A DNA stretch of 64,000 nt from an uncultured Collinsella sp. (GCA_902470365.1 CABRFZ010000003.1:47500-111499), one strand, 5' to 3'; shown: positions 1-9,539, numbered from the stretch's first letter. Program-made: numbers and translations. Notes: generated by a model not told the origin, from the letters alone.

Positions 1-1
1 T

Positions 2-1102
2 TTCTCGGGCACGGCGGCGCTCGTGCTGCTGGGCGGCGCGTTCTTTGCCATCTCATATGCGTTGCGCGTGCCCTGGGCATGGAGGCTCAACTTCTCGCTC
101 GTCAATTGCGTCTTGTGCGTGGTGGCGATGGAAATCTGTCTCGATTGCGGTGTCGTTCCGTCATATCACGACATCGCCGGCATTTTCGACACCTTGCCGC
201 TTGACCTCAAAGTTCTAACGCGCGACCTGCAGGAAGTCTATGCCACGCCAGTGTCAAAGCCAATGCCGGTAGGCGTGCGCGAGGAGTTGCGGACCCAGGC
301 GCACAGCCGCGCCCATGCCTTTGCCGTGGCGTCCGATCCCGATGTGATGTACCGTGCCTTTCCACTGCTGGGCGGATCGGCCCTGCTTGCCCAAGACGTG
401 TCGGATCTCAACGAGCTTAACCGTGAACTGGCACATCGTCGTATGGAGCTGCAGCGTCAAAATGAGCTGCTCGCCGCCGACTACGACCTTAAGACGCACC
501 TGGCAGACCAAGAGGCCGAGACCTTGCTGGTCCAAGACGTGGACCAGGCGCTTGCCCGCGCGCTCGAAGGGATGTACGACCTGCTGAGCTCGCTGCCGTC
601 GTTGACCGATGAATCGTCTTCGCACGAGCGTTACCGCATGCTGCAGCGCGCCAAGATGCTCGTCGCCTATTGCAAGCGCAAGGGGTCGCTCACGTTGGCA
701 CAGCACGGGGAGAGCGGTTTTGATCGCGACCGCATTCAGCTCATTGCCAACGAGCTCGCAAGCGACCTGCGCACCATCGATATCGATTGCGCCTCGATTA
801 TCGCCATACGGCGCCCGTTGCACGCCAGTACGGTAAGCGCCCTGTACGACTGCGTGTATGACTTTGCGTTTTTTGCCTACACCACCGACCATCCGGCGCT
901 TATGTATCACTTGGGCGACCATGACCGATGCAGTGTCGAGCTACGCGCCACGCTTTTTTCCAACGATGATGCAGATCTTTCGCAGACGCCCGCTGCGCAA
1001 GAGCTCGATAGCGCTCTGCAAGGGCGCAAGGTGGCATACCGCCTTGAGGGCGAGCCCGGCCAGCTGCGCATGATCGTCTTGATGCCGAGGGCGGGTGAGT
1101 GA
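2..1102 (+). CDS. Sensor-like membrane protein, 5'-truncated by window edge
   Basis: The reading frame is open from base 2, so the true start lies upstream; a GTG at 23 is only an internal candidate. The visible part has two hydrophobic segments near the start, a soluble region, a coiled-coil stretch at about residues 128-170 (ELNRELAHRR onward), then an alpha/beta region. Its layout mirrors the kinase encoded next (membrane part, DVxxL segment, coiled coil, C-terminal domain), but I see no conserved phospho-acceptor His and no N or G boxes of an ATPase domain. It overlaps the kinase gene by 4 bases, implying translational coupling. I infer a non-catalytic sensor partner of that kinase. Family not recognised with certainty. 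Confidence 0.7.
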   Translation, partial: FSGTAALVLLGGAFFAISYALRVPWAWRLNFSLVNCVLCVVAMEICLDCGVVPSYHDIAGIFDTLPLDLKVLTRDLQEVYATPVSKPMPVGVREELRTQAHSRAHAFAVASDPDVMYRAFPLLGGSALLAQDVSDLNELNRELAHRRMELQRQNELLAADYDLKTHLADQEAETLLVQDVDQALARALEGMYDLLSSLPSLTDESSSHERYRMLQRAKMLVAYCKRKGSLTLAQHGESGFDRDRIQLIANELASDLRTIDIDCASIIAIRRPLHASTVSALYDCVYDFAFFAYTTDHPALMYHLGDHDRCSVELRATLFSNDDADLSQTPAAQELDSALQGRKVAYRLEGEPGQLRMIVLMPRAGE

Positions 1103-2598
1103 CGATGCAGATTTCGCTCATTCTTCCCCAAATCGTTGCGCTCGATGTTGTCTTTGCCCTGGCTGCGTGTCTGCAGACGATCCACGTCCCGCTCATCGCA
1201 TCGCGCCGCTCGTCCTATAACCGTAAGGTGATTTGTGCCTACGAGGCGAGCCTTGTGCTTCACCTAGTTATTTCGGCGCTCATCTTGTTCGCGTCGTCTG
1301 GCTCATATCTGGTGGCGCCGCTTGACGTTTGCGCCAGGGCAATGGGCGGAGCGTTGTGGCTCAATGCCGTGATCTTTGCCTACGGCGTGGTGCTTATGGT
1401 GCGCTATCGTCGCCCCGTCATGCTGGTCGAGCTGCTGCTTGTTGTCACCGTTACACCGCCGGTGGTTTTTGCCATGGGCTCGGCGTGGACCGTTGTCCTT
1501 ATCGCAGAGGGAGCGTTCTTCCTGTTCCGTTCCATCGCGGCGCTCTTGATGGATGTCCGCAACCGCCAGGAGGATATCACCATGTTCTCGACGATCGAGA
1601 CCATCAACGTGATTCCCGTGGGCATCCTGTATCTGGACCCGAGGGGCCGTCCGCTGCTCATGAACCGCTGCATGCGCAAAAACCTGGTGGAGCTTCATAT
1701 GCCCACCGACCTAGGCGATATGAGCGGTACATGGAACGACCTGCGCAAACTCAGCATGCAAATGCCCGAAAGCAGCAGGAACCGTGTGCGGATTAATCTG
1801 GACCGCTTTGGTGAGGCGCGCGTTGTGGTCGAGGTTTCTCCCGCCGAGATTCGCTTGTTCGTGCACGATGACGTTATGGTTTCGGGCCGCCTCTTCGAGC
1901 GCATTATCGGTCTGGATGTAACAGAGTATGCGCATGCCCATGATCGCCTAGCGCAAGCCAACCACCTGCTTGAGCTTGCGGGCCAAGAGCTCCAAGCCCA
2001 GATCGAAGAAGTCAAAAAAGTTGCTGACAATGCGGCCTATCTGCGTATGCGCGCTCGCGTGCACGACGTGATCGGGCAGCGCCTGTCCATTCTCCATCGT
2101 TATCTGGAGGAAGGGCGCCTGGATGACGAGTCACTCGAGCAGATCGACCCGCTGCTGCGCTCAATCGCTGCCGATCTGCGCAGCGGGGGCGACACCGAAC
2201 CGGCAGAGCAATTGGGCGATATCGTCCATGCCTTTGGCCTGGTGAGCGTGCAGATCGATGTGGAGGGCGAGCTGCCAAACGACGCGCGTGTCGCCGCAGC
2301 ATTTTTGCAGATTATCCGCGAAGCCTCGACCAATGCCACCAAGCATGCACAGGCCCATCAGGTCCATGTGCGCCTGTGGCAGGAGGGGACAGAAGACGGC
2401 GCTGTCGCGCGGATGGTCGTTTCTAACGACGGCGCGCCTGCACCCGTATCGTATCGCGAGGGAACGGGTATCCCAGGTATGAGGCATGTCGCACAGAATC
2501 TGGGCGGCAGCCTGGAAGTCCACACCGCCCCGCCCTTCACGCTTACGGTGTCCATCCCGCTCGCCTCCAGCGCCACGGTCCAAAGGAGAAGTTCATGA
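1099..2598 (+). CDS. Membrane sensor histidine kinase (NarL/LuxR-type system)
   Basis: About six hydrophobic helices fill residues 1-150, followed by a PAS-like region (about 160-275) and a coiled coil. The dimerisation segment RVHDVIGQRLSILHRYL carries the likely phospho-accepting His near residue 320. The ATPase domain shows an N box (IIREASTNATKHA, with Asn) and a G box (GTGIPGMRHVAQNLGG). Kinases of this HisKA_3-like type phosphorylate LuxR-family regulators, and such a regulator is encoded immediately downstream with a 4-base ATGA overlap. The start is either GTG 1099, overlapping the previous stop, or ATG 1105; both fit. Stimulus unknown. Confidence 0.88.
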   Translation: MTMQISLILPQIVALDVVFALAACLQTIHVPLIASRRSSYNRKVICAYEASLVLHLVISALILFASSGSYLVAPLDVCARAMGGALWLNAVIFAYGVVLMVRYRRPVMLVELLLVVTVTPPVVFAMGSAWTVVLIAEGAFFLFRSIAALLMDVRNRQEDITMFSTIETINVIPVGILYLDPRGRPLLMNRCMRKNLVELHMPTDLGDMSGTWNDLRKLSMQMPESSRNRVRINLDRFGEARVVVEVSPAEIRLFVHDDVMVSGRLFERIIGLDVTEYAHAHDRLAQANHLLELAGQELQAQIEEVKKVADNAAYLRMRARVHDVIGQRLSILHRYLEEGRLDDESLEQIDPLLRSIAADLRSGGDTEPAEQLGDIVHAFGLVSVQIDVEGELPNDARVAAAFLQIIREASTNATKHAQAHQVHVRLWQEGTEDGAVARMVVSNDGAPAPVSYREGTGIPGMRHVAQNLGGSLEVHTAPPFTLTVSIPLASSATVQRRSS

Positions 2599-3215
2599 TT
2601 CGCGTGTTAATCGTCGAAGACCAGGCTATCTTGCGCGAGAGCCTCGCGCGCTCCGTCGGTGACCAGCCCGACATGACGGTTGTTGCCGCGATCGCCGACG
2701 CCTCGGATGCCTTGGACGTTGTGCTTAAGGAGCGCCCGGACATGATACTGATGGACGTATGCACCGAGCATGATTCCAACGGCATCGTGGCGGCGGCGCG
2801 CATCAAAGAACAACTGCCCGAGTGCCGCGTCATTATCATGACGGGTATGCCCGAAATCACCTTTGTGGACCAGGCGCGCGAGGCGGGCGTCGACAGCTTT
2901 GTGTACAAGAACGTCGGTATCGACGAGCTTTTCGCCGTGATGCGCTCCACGTTGGCGGGTTACTGCACGTTTCCCAAGCCGCCCGAGAGCATCTTCTCGG
3001 GCACGGCGGCCCTCGACGATGTCGAGCTGTCGATCTTGCGCCTTGCCTGCGAGGGTAAAAGCCGCCGCGAGATCGCGGCCGAGCTGTTTATGAGTGAGGG
3101 CACCATCAAACGCCGCATCTCGGAGATTCTCAATAAGACCGGCTACGACAACATCATGCGCTTGGCCGTGCGCGCAGTAACGGAGGGTAGCATCGTTCCC
3201 AACATGGAGCGCTAG
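2595..3215 (+). CDS. LuxR-family response regulator
   Basis: An N-terminal receiver domain (about residues 1-120) begins IRVLIVEDQ and has the phosphorylatable Asp in ILMDV (about residue 54) and the conserved Lys in VYKNVG. A C-terminal LuxR-type helix-turn-helix follows (about 140-200: LSILRLACEGKSRREIA, then the recognition helix around SEGTIKRRISEIL). Start ATG overlaps the kinase stop (ATGA) and is preceded by AAGGAG. It is the output partner of the upstream kinase; target genes cannot be read from the sequence. A strong hairpin follows the stop codon. Confidence 0.93.
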   Translation: MIRVLIVEDQAILRESLARSVGDQPDMTVVAAIADASDALDVVLKERPDMILMDVCTEHDSNGIVAAARIKEQLPECRVIIMTGMPEITFVDQAREAGVDSFVYKNVGIDELFAVMRSTLAGYCTFPKPPESIFSGTAALDDVELSILRLACEGKSRREIAAELFMSEGTIKRRISEILNKTGYDNIMRLAVRAVTEGSIVPNMER

Positions 3216-3242
3216 CGCTCGCTACGCATCGGCATAAAGCGG

Positions 3243-3273
3243 CGGGGCCGCAGGATCAACTCCTGCGGCCCCG
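3243..3273. terminator. Intrinsic terminator-like hairpin after the response regulator
   Basis: A perfect 13-bp G+C-rich stem (left arm CGGGGCCGCAGGA, loop TCAAC) lies about 27 bases after the regulator stop. The T-run is weak on the plus side. It separates the convergent regulator and lipoprotein genes and may work in both directions. Confidence 0.7.
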
Positions 3274-3325
3274 TCTGGCATGTGCGCGGATGTGTCCGCC
3301 AATCCGCGGCTGTCGTGGTCTGCCG

Positions 3326-4168
3326 CTACGCGATGGTCGCGGTGTAGGAGGCGACGTCCTCGTAGGAATCGGTCAGGTAGGCGTCGATGCCGATGGTCGT
3401 ATTGACGAGGTCATCAAGGCTATCGAGCGTGCCCTTCGAGAAGGTGAACTCTTCGGTGGCGTTGGTGCCGGGCATCAGGTGAGCCGAGAACCAGGCTTCC
3501 TTCATGGTGCCGTTGACGTTGGTCTTGCCGGTGGGGGCGTAGAAGGTCAGGTCCTTGTCGCTCTTGTTGGTGATGTTGACGACAAAGCCGATGTCGCCCC
3601 AGTCGTCCTTGAACTTCTCGGTGATGGTGATGGTGCACAGATCGTCATCGGCGACGGTGACGGCGGGGGAGATTTCGACGCTCTGGACATCTTCGTCTTC
3701 GACGGCCTCATCGATCTCTTCTTCCTTCTCGGCCGCCTCGCGATCCTTCTTCACCGTACCGGACAGGTCCTTGTCGGACTTGGTAAAGACAAGATTGCCG
3801 TCATCTTCTTCGAGAATGAGTTTGCCGTCCTTGAGCTTCATGTCATGCGACTCGTCTTCGGCGGTGATGGTTACGGTGGCGGCGTCCTTTGCCTCCCATT
3901 TAAGGTCGACGACTTCAAGGAACAGGTCGAGGGCGCCTGTACCGTCCTCATCGAGAATCAGGACGCAGTGGACACCCCAATCCTCGAGCATCTTCATGTA
4001 CTCATCGGTCAGCTCTTCGCCCTCCATGGTTCCACCCGAGAGTTCCCAGCTGCCGACGAAGTTGGCCTTGGGGTCTTTGCCGCCGCTGCTGCAGCCCGTC
4101 AGGGCAAAGGCAAGCGCCAAGATACATGTCAGGAATGCGAGCGCGGACTTTTTGAACGTTGTCTTCAT
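3326..4168 (-). CDS. Secreted lipoprotein with C-terminal beta-rich domain
   Basis: About 280 residues. The start ATG at 4168 is chosen because AAGGAGG lies 6 bases upstream; an in-frame ATG at 4183 lacks a ribosome site. A signal peptide (MKTTFKKSALAFLTCILALA) ends in the lipobox LTGC, so the mature protein should be lipid-anchored on the outer membrane face. The first half looks like a lipocalin-like or DUF-type barrel (NFVGSWELSGG onward). After an acidic linker, the second half resembles the telokin-like DUF4352 type of extracellular module (VVNITNKSDKDLTFYAP). The acidic linker is Glu/Asp-rich near residues 140-160. Function unknown. Confidence 0.85.
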   Translation of the reverse strand: MKTTFKKSALAFLTCILALAFALTGCSSGGKDPKANFVGSWELSGGTMEGEELTDEYMKMLEDWGVHCVLILDEDGTGALDLFLEVVDLKWEAKDAATVTITAEDESHDMKLKDGKLILEEDDGNLVFTKSDKDLSGTVKKDREAAEKEEEIDEAVEDEDVQSVEISPAVTVADDDLCTITITEKFKDDWGDIGFVVNITNKSDKDLTFYAPTGKTNVNGTMKEAWFSAHLMPGTNATEEFTFSKGTLDSLDDLVNTTIGIDAYLTDSYEDVASYTATIA

Positions 4169-4248
4169 GGTGTCCTCCTTCATCGAACGAAACCCATAGA
4201 AGCAAATGCGGGGGTGGCGGATCCCCCGCCAATTACCAGATAGAGGGG

Positions 4249-5484
4249 CTAGGGCCGGGGCGTTCCGCAGTTGCTGCAGAACTTGCCGCCGTTTTCACTA
4301 CCGCAGTTGGGGCAGAACCACTTGGCCGGTGCCGGGGCGGGTGCGGGACTACCGCACTCGGAGCAGAACTTGCCGGTGTTGGTGGCGCCGCAGCTGCAGG
4401 TCCATGCGCCGGCCGCAGGTGCGGCGGCAGGAGCCGGGGCGGGTGCCGGAGCCGGCTGCGGGGCGGCCTGCTGCTGTGCCTGGCCGGCGGCGAACAGCTG
4501 ACTGGCGTTCATGCCGCCCATGCCGCCTGCCATGCCCATGCCCATAAAGCCGGTCATCGCGCCGTTGGGGTTGGCGGCTGCCGCGCGCATTGCGTCGCTC
4601 TGGGCGCTGGCAATGTTGGCTGCCGCCATGGTGGGATCGCGCATGACCGCGGCTTTCTGCAGGTCCTTGATCATCTGCTCGTCCTCTTGCGAGGCGGCGA
4701 TGGAGTTAACGCCAAAGCTCACGATCTCGACGCCGCGCAGGTCACGCCAGTCGGCAGAGAGGACCTCGTTGAGCGCGCGGGCGAGCTCGGTGGTGTGGCC
4801 GGGGATGGCACTGTAGCGGATGCCCATCTCCGAGATCTTGGCAAAGGCGGGCTGCAGGGCGGTGAGCAGCTCGGACTTAAGCTGGCTGTCGATCTTGTCG
4901 CGCGTGTAGCTATCGGTCACGTTGCCGCATACGTTGGTGTAGAACAGCAGCGGGTTGGTGATGCGGTACGAATACTCGCCGTTGCAGCGCACGGAGATGT
5001 CGACGTCCAGGCCAATGTTGTTATCGACCACGCGGAAGGGCACGGGCGAGGCGGTGCCGTACTTGTTGCCGATGATCTCCTTGGTGTTGATGAAGTAGAC
5101 ACGCTGGTCCTTGCCCGCGTCGCCGCCAAAGGTAAAGCGGCTGCCGATATTGGCGAAGGTCTCCTTGATGGAATCGCCCAGGTTGCCGCTAAAGACGCTC
5201 GGCTCGCTGCCGGTATCGAAGACGAACTCACCGGGCTCCAGCGCGACTTCGATGATCTTGCCGTTTTGCACCACGAGCATGCCCTGGCCGTCGTTGACGG
5301 CGATGACCGAGCCGTTGGAGATGACGTTGTCCTCGCCGCGCGTGTTGGAGCTGCGGCCACCGGTACGTTTGCTGCCCTTGCAGGCCAAGACGTCGGCAGG
5401 CATCGATTCGCAGTAGATAAATTCCTTCCACTGGTCGGCCATGACGCCGCCGGCAGCTCCCAATCCAGCTTTCAAGAGTCCCAT
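4249..5484 (-). CDS. SPFH-domain protein with C-terminal zinc ribbons (YdjI-like)
   Basis: Residues about 20-280 form an SPFH/band-7-type domain, starting with the DQWKEFIYCESMPAD segment typical of Bacillus YdjI relatives ('virion core protein'). A Met/Gly-rich stretch (about 300-325) and a Pro-Ala repeat linker lead into two C-terminal zinc ribbons (CSCGATNTGKFCSECG and CPNCGSENGGKFCSNCG). RBS AGAAAGGAAG precedes ATG 5484. The B. subtilis relative acts with phage-shock-type membrane-stress proteins; that role here is inference. It is third in a minus-strand run with two other zinc-ribbon proteins. Confidence 0.85.
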   Translation of the reverse strand: MGLLKAGLGAAGGVMADQWKEFIYCESMPADVLACKGSKRTGGRSSNTRGEDNVISNGSVIAVNDGQGMLVVQNGKIIEVALEPGEFVFDTGSEPSVFSGNLGDSIKETFANIGSRFTFGGDAGKDQRVYFINTKEIIGNKYGTASPVPFRVVDNNIGLDVDISVRCNGEYSYRITNPLLFYTNVCGNVTDSYTRDKIDSQLKSELLTALQPAFAKISEMGIRYSAIPGHTTELARALNEVLSADWRDLRGVEIVSFGVNSIAASQEDEQMIKDLQKAAVMRDPTMAAANIASAQSDAMRAAAANPNGAMTGFMGMGMAGGMGGMNASQLFAAGQAQQQAAPQPAPAPAPAPAAAPAAGAWTCSCGATNTGKFCSECGSPAPAPAPAKWFCPNCGSENGGKFCSNCGTPRP

Positions 5485-5532
5485 GGTGATCTTCCTTTCT
5501 CGTCAAAGGCCGGGTGGTATTGGTTGGATTGC

Positions 5533-6855
5533 TTAGTCGTCCTTGTCGTCTTTCATGACAACGGTGGTCTCGGTGTGGCTGAAGGTGTCGTGCTTCTCGG
5601 TCAGGTCGAGCTCGCCACAATACTCATCGGCATGGGTTGCTTCGTTGGCCGTCTTGAGCTGGCCTACCAGTAGCACGTCTCCGATAATCACGATGATCAG
5701 CGGCGCGATGACGTTGATGAGGATGCCCTCGATATCAAAGGTGAGGTAATCCGGATCGAAGGCGTATTCCCCCATAAAGAGAATCTGGGAGAGGATAAAT
5801 CCGATCACGAAGAACAGCACCGAGGCGATGGCGAGCTTGGGCTTGGAGCAGGGGAGCACGCCGACCAAGCGGCCGGTCTGGCCGTTCATGGCAAACAGGT
5901 AGCTCTTGCCGTTCCACGAGGTGGAGAGCATCCAGACGGGGAACAGGGCGTAGTCGCTGTCTTCCCAGGTGTAGTCGAGCTGCTTGCTTTCGACCGTGGC
6001 ATCGTCGTATTCGTCGACGACGGTCTCACGCAGGGCCGAGATCGTGCTTTCTTCCATACGGCGCTCGGCGCGCGCCTTGCAGGTCTCGCAGTCCTTGTCG
6101 TAACGGTTGGCGATGTAGCCGGGCATATATGCGATCGAGAACGGACGCAGTGCGTCGTAGTCAAACGGCTCGATGGCGTCCATGTGGCCGTCGGGCATCT
6201 TGGACGATCCGTCGACGGGCACGCGCTTAAACGAGATATTGCCCTTGCGATAGGCATCGTAGTGGTCGGTGGTCGTGACGGTGCGGTCGGATTCCTCGGT
6301 CACGGTCTCGTTGGTCGCGTCAAAGTACACTTCGCCGTCAACGCGGGCGCCGTAGAGCCAAAACGGCACGTAGACACCTTGGACCTCGTCGATGTGGTTG
6401 CCGGTGACAAAGCTCTTGGGCAGCAAGATCTTGCCCTTGTAGTGTTCCTTGAGTGCGGCCGTGACGTCATCGCGCCCGAGCTTAAACGGAATCACCAGGT
6501 CGGGTGAGAAGTCGCCAGAGAGCTGGCCGGGCGCCACGGCGGAGTTACCGCAGTACGGGCAGGTGGTGACGGCGACGGTGCCGTCGGACACGAGCTCGGC
6601 GCCGCACGACGAGCAGATGTAGCCGGCGTTTTGGGCCAGCTCCTGCACGGCATCGTCGACAGCAGGCTTGGGGGCCGCGGCTGCGGCATCGGCTTTGGCA
6701 TCTGCCTTGTCCTGGCGCTCGCGATAGAGGGCCTCGACTTCTTCGACTTCAAAGCGCGAGTCACAGTAGTCGCAGACGAGCTTTTGCTCGGCGCTGGCAA
6801 AATGCAAGGGGCCACCGCAGGCAGGGCACTGATAGTTAACGCTCTCGAAGGCCAT
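5533..6855 (-). CDS. TFIIB-type zinc-ribbon membrane protein (YdjG-like)
   Basis: 440 residues. Two N-terminal four-Cys modules are visible: CPACGGPLHFASAEQKLVCDYC (about residues 10-31) and CSSCGAELVSD followed by TTCPYCG (about 76-100). A long soluble domain contains a further CETCKA pair, and two membrane helices lie near the C-terminus (IASVLFFVIGFILSQILFM and NVIAPLIIVIIGDVLLV). It resembles the B. subtilis YdjG family in zinc-ribbon content and in having an SPFH neighbour. Gap to the SPFH gene is 48 bases, to the upstream gene 24 bases, so one operon is likely. Biochemical function unknown. Confidence 0.8.
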   Translation of the reverse strand: MAFESVNYQCPACGGPLHFASAEQKLVCDYCDSRFEVEEVEALYRERQDKADAKADAAAAAPKPAVDDAVQELAQNAGYICSSCGAELVSDGTVAVTTCPYCGNSAVAPGQLSGDFSPDLVIPFKLGRDDVTAALKEHYKGKILLPKSFVTGNHIDEVQGVYVPFWLYGARVDGEVYFDATNETVTEESDRTVTTTDHYDAYRKGNISFKRVPVDGSSKMPDGHMDAIEPFDYDALRPFSIAYMPGYIANRYDKDCETCKARAERRMEESTISALRETVVDEYDDATVESKQLDYTWEDSDYALFPVWMLSTSWNGKSYLFAMNGQTGRLVGVLPCSKPKLAIASVLFFVIGFILSQILFMGEYAFDPDYLTFDIEGILINVIAPLIIVIIGDVLLVGQLKTANEATHADEYCGELDLTEKHDTFSHTETTVVMKDDKDD

Positions 6856-6879
6856 GATCGGTCCTTTCGCTGCCGGAGG

Positions 6880-7617
6880 CTATGCGCCGATGGCGCCGCC
6901 GCAGTATTCGCAGCGCCCACTGGCATCGGGAATGGTGGTGGCTCCGCAGAAGGGGCAGGTCACCGCGGTCTTGGGGGCCTTGGCGGCCACGACGCTGTCG
7001 CGCGTCTCCTGGCGCAGCTGCACCAGCGCGTCGCGGACCTCGGTTGCCTGGCGCTTGGCCTCGCGGTATTCGATGGAGCCGCGCTGATCGATGGTGGAGT
7101 CGTTCACGCGCAGGTTGATCTCGGTAAAGTACGGCGTGTTGACGTGGATGGTCAGATTAAAGTCGTAATCCAGGTCGTAGCGCGGCGGGTTGTAGCTCTC
7201 GCGCTCGCCGTCCTTGGTCTCGCGATAGATCTCGGTGCGATGCTCGTCGATATCCATATCGCAGCCGAGTACCTGCGAGAACTCGATGATGTCGGGATTG
7301 GCGTCGCGCCAGCGGCTCTGCGAAGTGATGATCAACAGGCCCGCGTCCTCATCGAGCATAATATTGGTGCGCCCGGCAGAAAGCGTGCGCGTGGGGTTGA
7401 ACGAAGACAGGCGCTCGGCGTTGGCCTCGCGGTAGGCGAGTTGCTCACGGATATCGTCCGCGGTGCTGGAGCGATAGCCGTGAAAGTAGGGGGAGAGCTT
7501 GCCGGCGCACTCTTTGCACAGGTAGCCTTCATTGATTTTTGTCTTACCTAGAAGTCCCAGCTCGGTACCGCAAATCGCGCACTCTTTCTTCTCGAACATC
7601 TTGTCAAAGAAGCCCAT
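6880..7617 (-). CDS. DUF4428-type zinc-ribbon protein
   Basis: The N-terminus has a four-Cys treble-clef-like motif (CAICG, then CKEC about 20 residues later) typical of DUF4428 proteins. The middle domain (about 60-190) is alpha/beta without a recognised catalytic motif, and the C-terminus carries another ribbon (CPFCG, then CEYCGG). It is the first gene of the SPFH cluster and has the best position for an operon promoter; 377 bases of repeat-bearing non-coding DNA lie upstream. Function unknown; co-occurrence suggests a membrane-associated assembly with the SPFH protein. Confidence 0.8.
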   Translation of the reverse strand: MGFFDKMFEKKECAICGTELGLLGKTKINEGYLCKECAGKLSPYFHGYRSSTADDIREQLAYREANAERLSSFNPTRTLSAGRTNIMLDEDAGLLIITSQSRWRDANPDIIEFSQVLGCDMDIDEHRTEIYRETKDGERESYNPPRYDLDYDFNLTIHVNTPYFTEINLRVNDSTIDQRGSIEYREAKRQATEVRDALVQLRQETRDSVVAAKAPKTAVTCPFCGATTIPDASGRCEYCGGAIGA

Positions 7618-7779
7618 GGCTGCCTCCCATCAACTGGTAGCGTGTGTCACTTTTGATGATGGACGAGCGCGCGATCTTTCACGATACCCAGACGGCTCAA
7701 CGAGTCTCCACAACTGGGACACATGGCCCATTTTTCATCCGACACATAGGGACACTCCTTGCTGCGGGTAGTCATTGGG

Positions 7780-7808
7780 CACTCATTGGGGACGTACTTA
7801 AATGAGTG
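7780..7808. repeat. GGGAC-core hairpin, CACTCATT arm variant
   Basis: Arms CACTCATT and AATGAGTG flank GGGGACGTACTTA. The gap 7618-7994 otherwise holds diverged pieces of similar palindromes (for example GGGACAC at 7690-7760) and no convincing gene. The arm differs from other copies by a compensated base pair. Confidence 0.75.
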
Positions 7809-7994
7809 GCAGTTGGAGACACTTCTTGCCGAGCTAGAGGCCGCGCGTGTCCCTTCTGGTCCATGAGGCTCAAAACCGCGGTGTGACGTGAACGGCTGGG
7901 GTCAAATTTGCAGCATTTCAAGCCTGGCTTCGATATTGAGACTGGTTCTTTATTAAAATAGATTTCCAGACAATTGAGCGGCTGGGGGTTAACC

Positions 7995-9539
7995 ATGGGG
8001 GACATGGGAGACACAATCGCATATTTGCGTCGGGGCATTCGGGAGATTATATGCCTGGCGCTGTTCTTCTTCACGTTTTTGGCGTGCGAGTATCTCTTTG
8101 ACGTGCGCATGGCCGAGTTCGTGTCTCCGAACGAGGTCGTTATTTATGAGAGCCTTGTCATCGGCGCGAGCGTGATTGGCTTCTTTGTGCGTCCCGTTCT
8201 GTACTATCGCCGTCCCCATGCTATCGACGCGACGAGTGACATCACGGGCGTTTTGCTGGTGGCGGCATTGCTGCTGTTGATTGTGGCGGTTCAGGTTGAG
8301 GTGGTAATTGCCGGCGGTTTGGTGGCGTGCTGCGCGCTGGGCTACTGCGGATCGACTGCCCACGCAAACTTTGCACGGCGCTTTGCGCGGACGCCCTGCT
8401 TGGCGCGTGCCGCCGCACTTTCCTACGCCATGGGCGTTCTGGTGCAGGTGCTCAACCACATGGTGATGCCTGCCGGCATTCCTCAGCAGGCTGTTCTGGT
8501 TGTCTGTGCGACCGCGCAGGTGGCGTCGCTCCACGGCGCCCGACGCGCCAAGCTGCGCGACGAGTCCGATCCCAGCTTTGAACCCAGTGTTGCCGGGCTT
8601 TCGGTAGATGCTTTGGAACATGGCGCCAAGTGGCAAGACGATCCCGAGGCAAAGGCGGCATTCCGTCGTGCCGTAGTTCGCCTGACCGTAGCGACGGCGT
8701 ACCTTTCCGGCGTATTCGCCGCTCTCAACGCGGGCTTCACGACCTTGCATGCTGTCGGAGCCGTTGATTTGGGTGACTGGCCGCGCCTGCTGCTTGTCGT
8801 GAGCTCGTTGGCTGCCGGCGTCCTATTTGACCTGCACGGCCGCTCGTATATGAATATCGGCATGACATGTGCCGCCATACTGTCCACGCTTTCGTTCTTT
8901 GTGCTCATCGTCGATGGCAATGGCGGCAACGAGCTTGCTGCCACGATTATCTTTTATCTGGGCTCGGGCTTTTTCGTGGTGTTCTTTACCACAAAATATG
9001 CCGCCGTCTCGCTCTATGCGCGCTGGTCATATTTTTGGCCGTGCATGGGTCGCGTCGTCAACAACGTGTGCTCGATGTTCGTGACGGCGCCGGCAGTGGC
9101 GATTATCTCGAGTCAAAATGTGCTGGCTGCGGTCGGTGCGGCGCTCGTGATGTTTGTGGGCATTGCGATTACGCTGCTGGGGCAGTTGGGGCAACGAGCC
9201 GATGATGCCGCGATGCGGGACGGACCGCCGCTTGCCACCGACGATCTTGGTGGGGATCTTGCGCCCACATGCTCCGACCCCGAGCCCGTGGAGGCAGCGG
9301 AGCTCACGTCCGATGAACGCCTCGATGCTTTCGTCGCCACCTTTGGGCTTACAGAGCGCGAGCGCGATATTCTTGAGGTCTTGGTCGTTTCGGACCAGAG
9401 CGTTCAGGACATCGCCACAACGCTCTTCCTTTCGCGCTCCACGCTCTATCGCCACATTTCCTCGATCAACAAAAAGGCCGGTACCGCCTCGCGTGTGGCC
9501 CTTATCAACTTCTTCTGGTCCTGGACACCCAAGGACTAG
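7995..9539 (+). CDS. Multi-TM LuxR-family transcriptional regulator
   Basis: About ten to twelve hydrophobic helices span residues 10-410 in an MFS-like arrangement. An acidic linker follows, then a C-terminal LuxR helix-turn-helix (LTERERDILEVLVVSDQSVQ, recognition helix around SRSTLYRHISSI). Membrane-embedded LuxR regulators of this architecture are abundant in Coriobacteriia, usually as orphan sensors. ATG 7995 is preceded by GGGGG; a TTG at 7974 is in frame but lacks support. No adjacent structural gene suggests a target. Signal and regulon unknown. Confidence 0.87.
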   Translation: MGDMGDTIAYLRRGIREIICLALFFFTFLACEYLFDVRMAEFVSPNEVVIYESLVIGASVIGFFVRPVLYYRRPHAIDATSDITGVLLVAALLLLIVAVQVEVVIAGGLVACCALGYCGSTAHANFARRFARTPCLARAAALSYAMGVLVQVLNHMVMPAGIPQQAVLVVCATAQVASLHGARRAKLRDESDPSFEPSVAGLSVDALEHGAKWQDDPEAKAAFRRAVVRLTVATAYLSGVFAALNAGFTTLHAVGAVDLGDWPRLLLVVSSLAAGVLFDLHGRSYMNIGMTCAAILSTLSFFVLIVDGNGGNELAATIIFYLGSGFFVVFFTTKYAAVSLYARWSYFWPCMGRVVNNVCSMFVTAPAVAIISSQNVLAAVGAALVMFVGIAITLLGQLGQRADDAAMRDGPPLATDDLGGDLAPTCSDPEPVEAAELTSDERLDAFVATFGLTERERDILEVLVVSDQSVQDIATTLFLSRSTLYRHISSINKKAGTASRVALINFFWSWTPKD

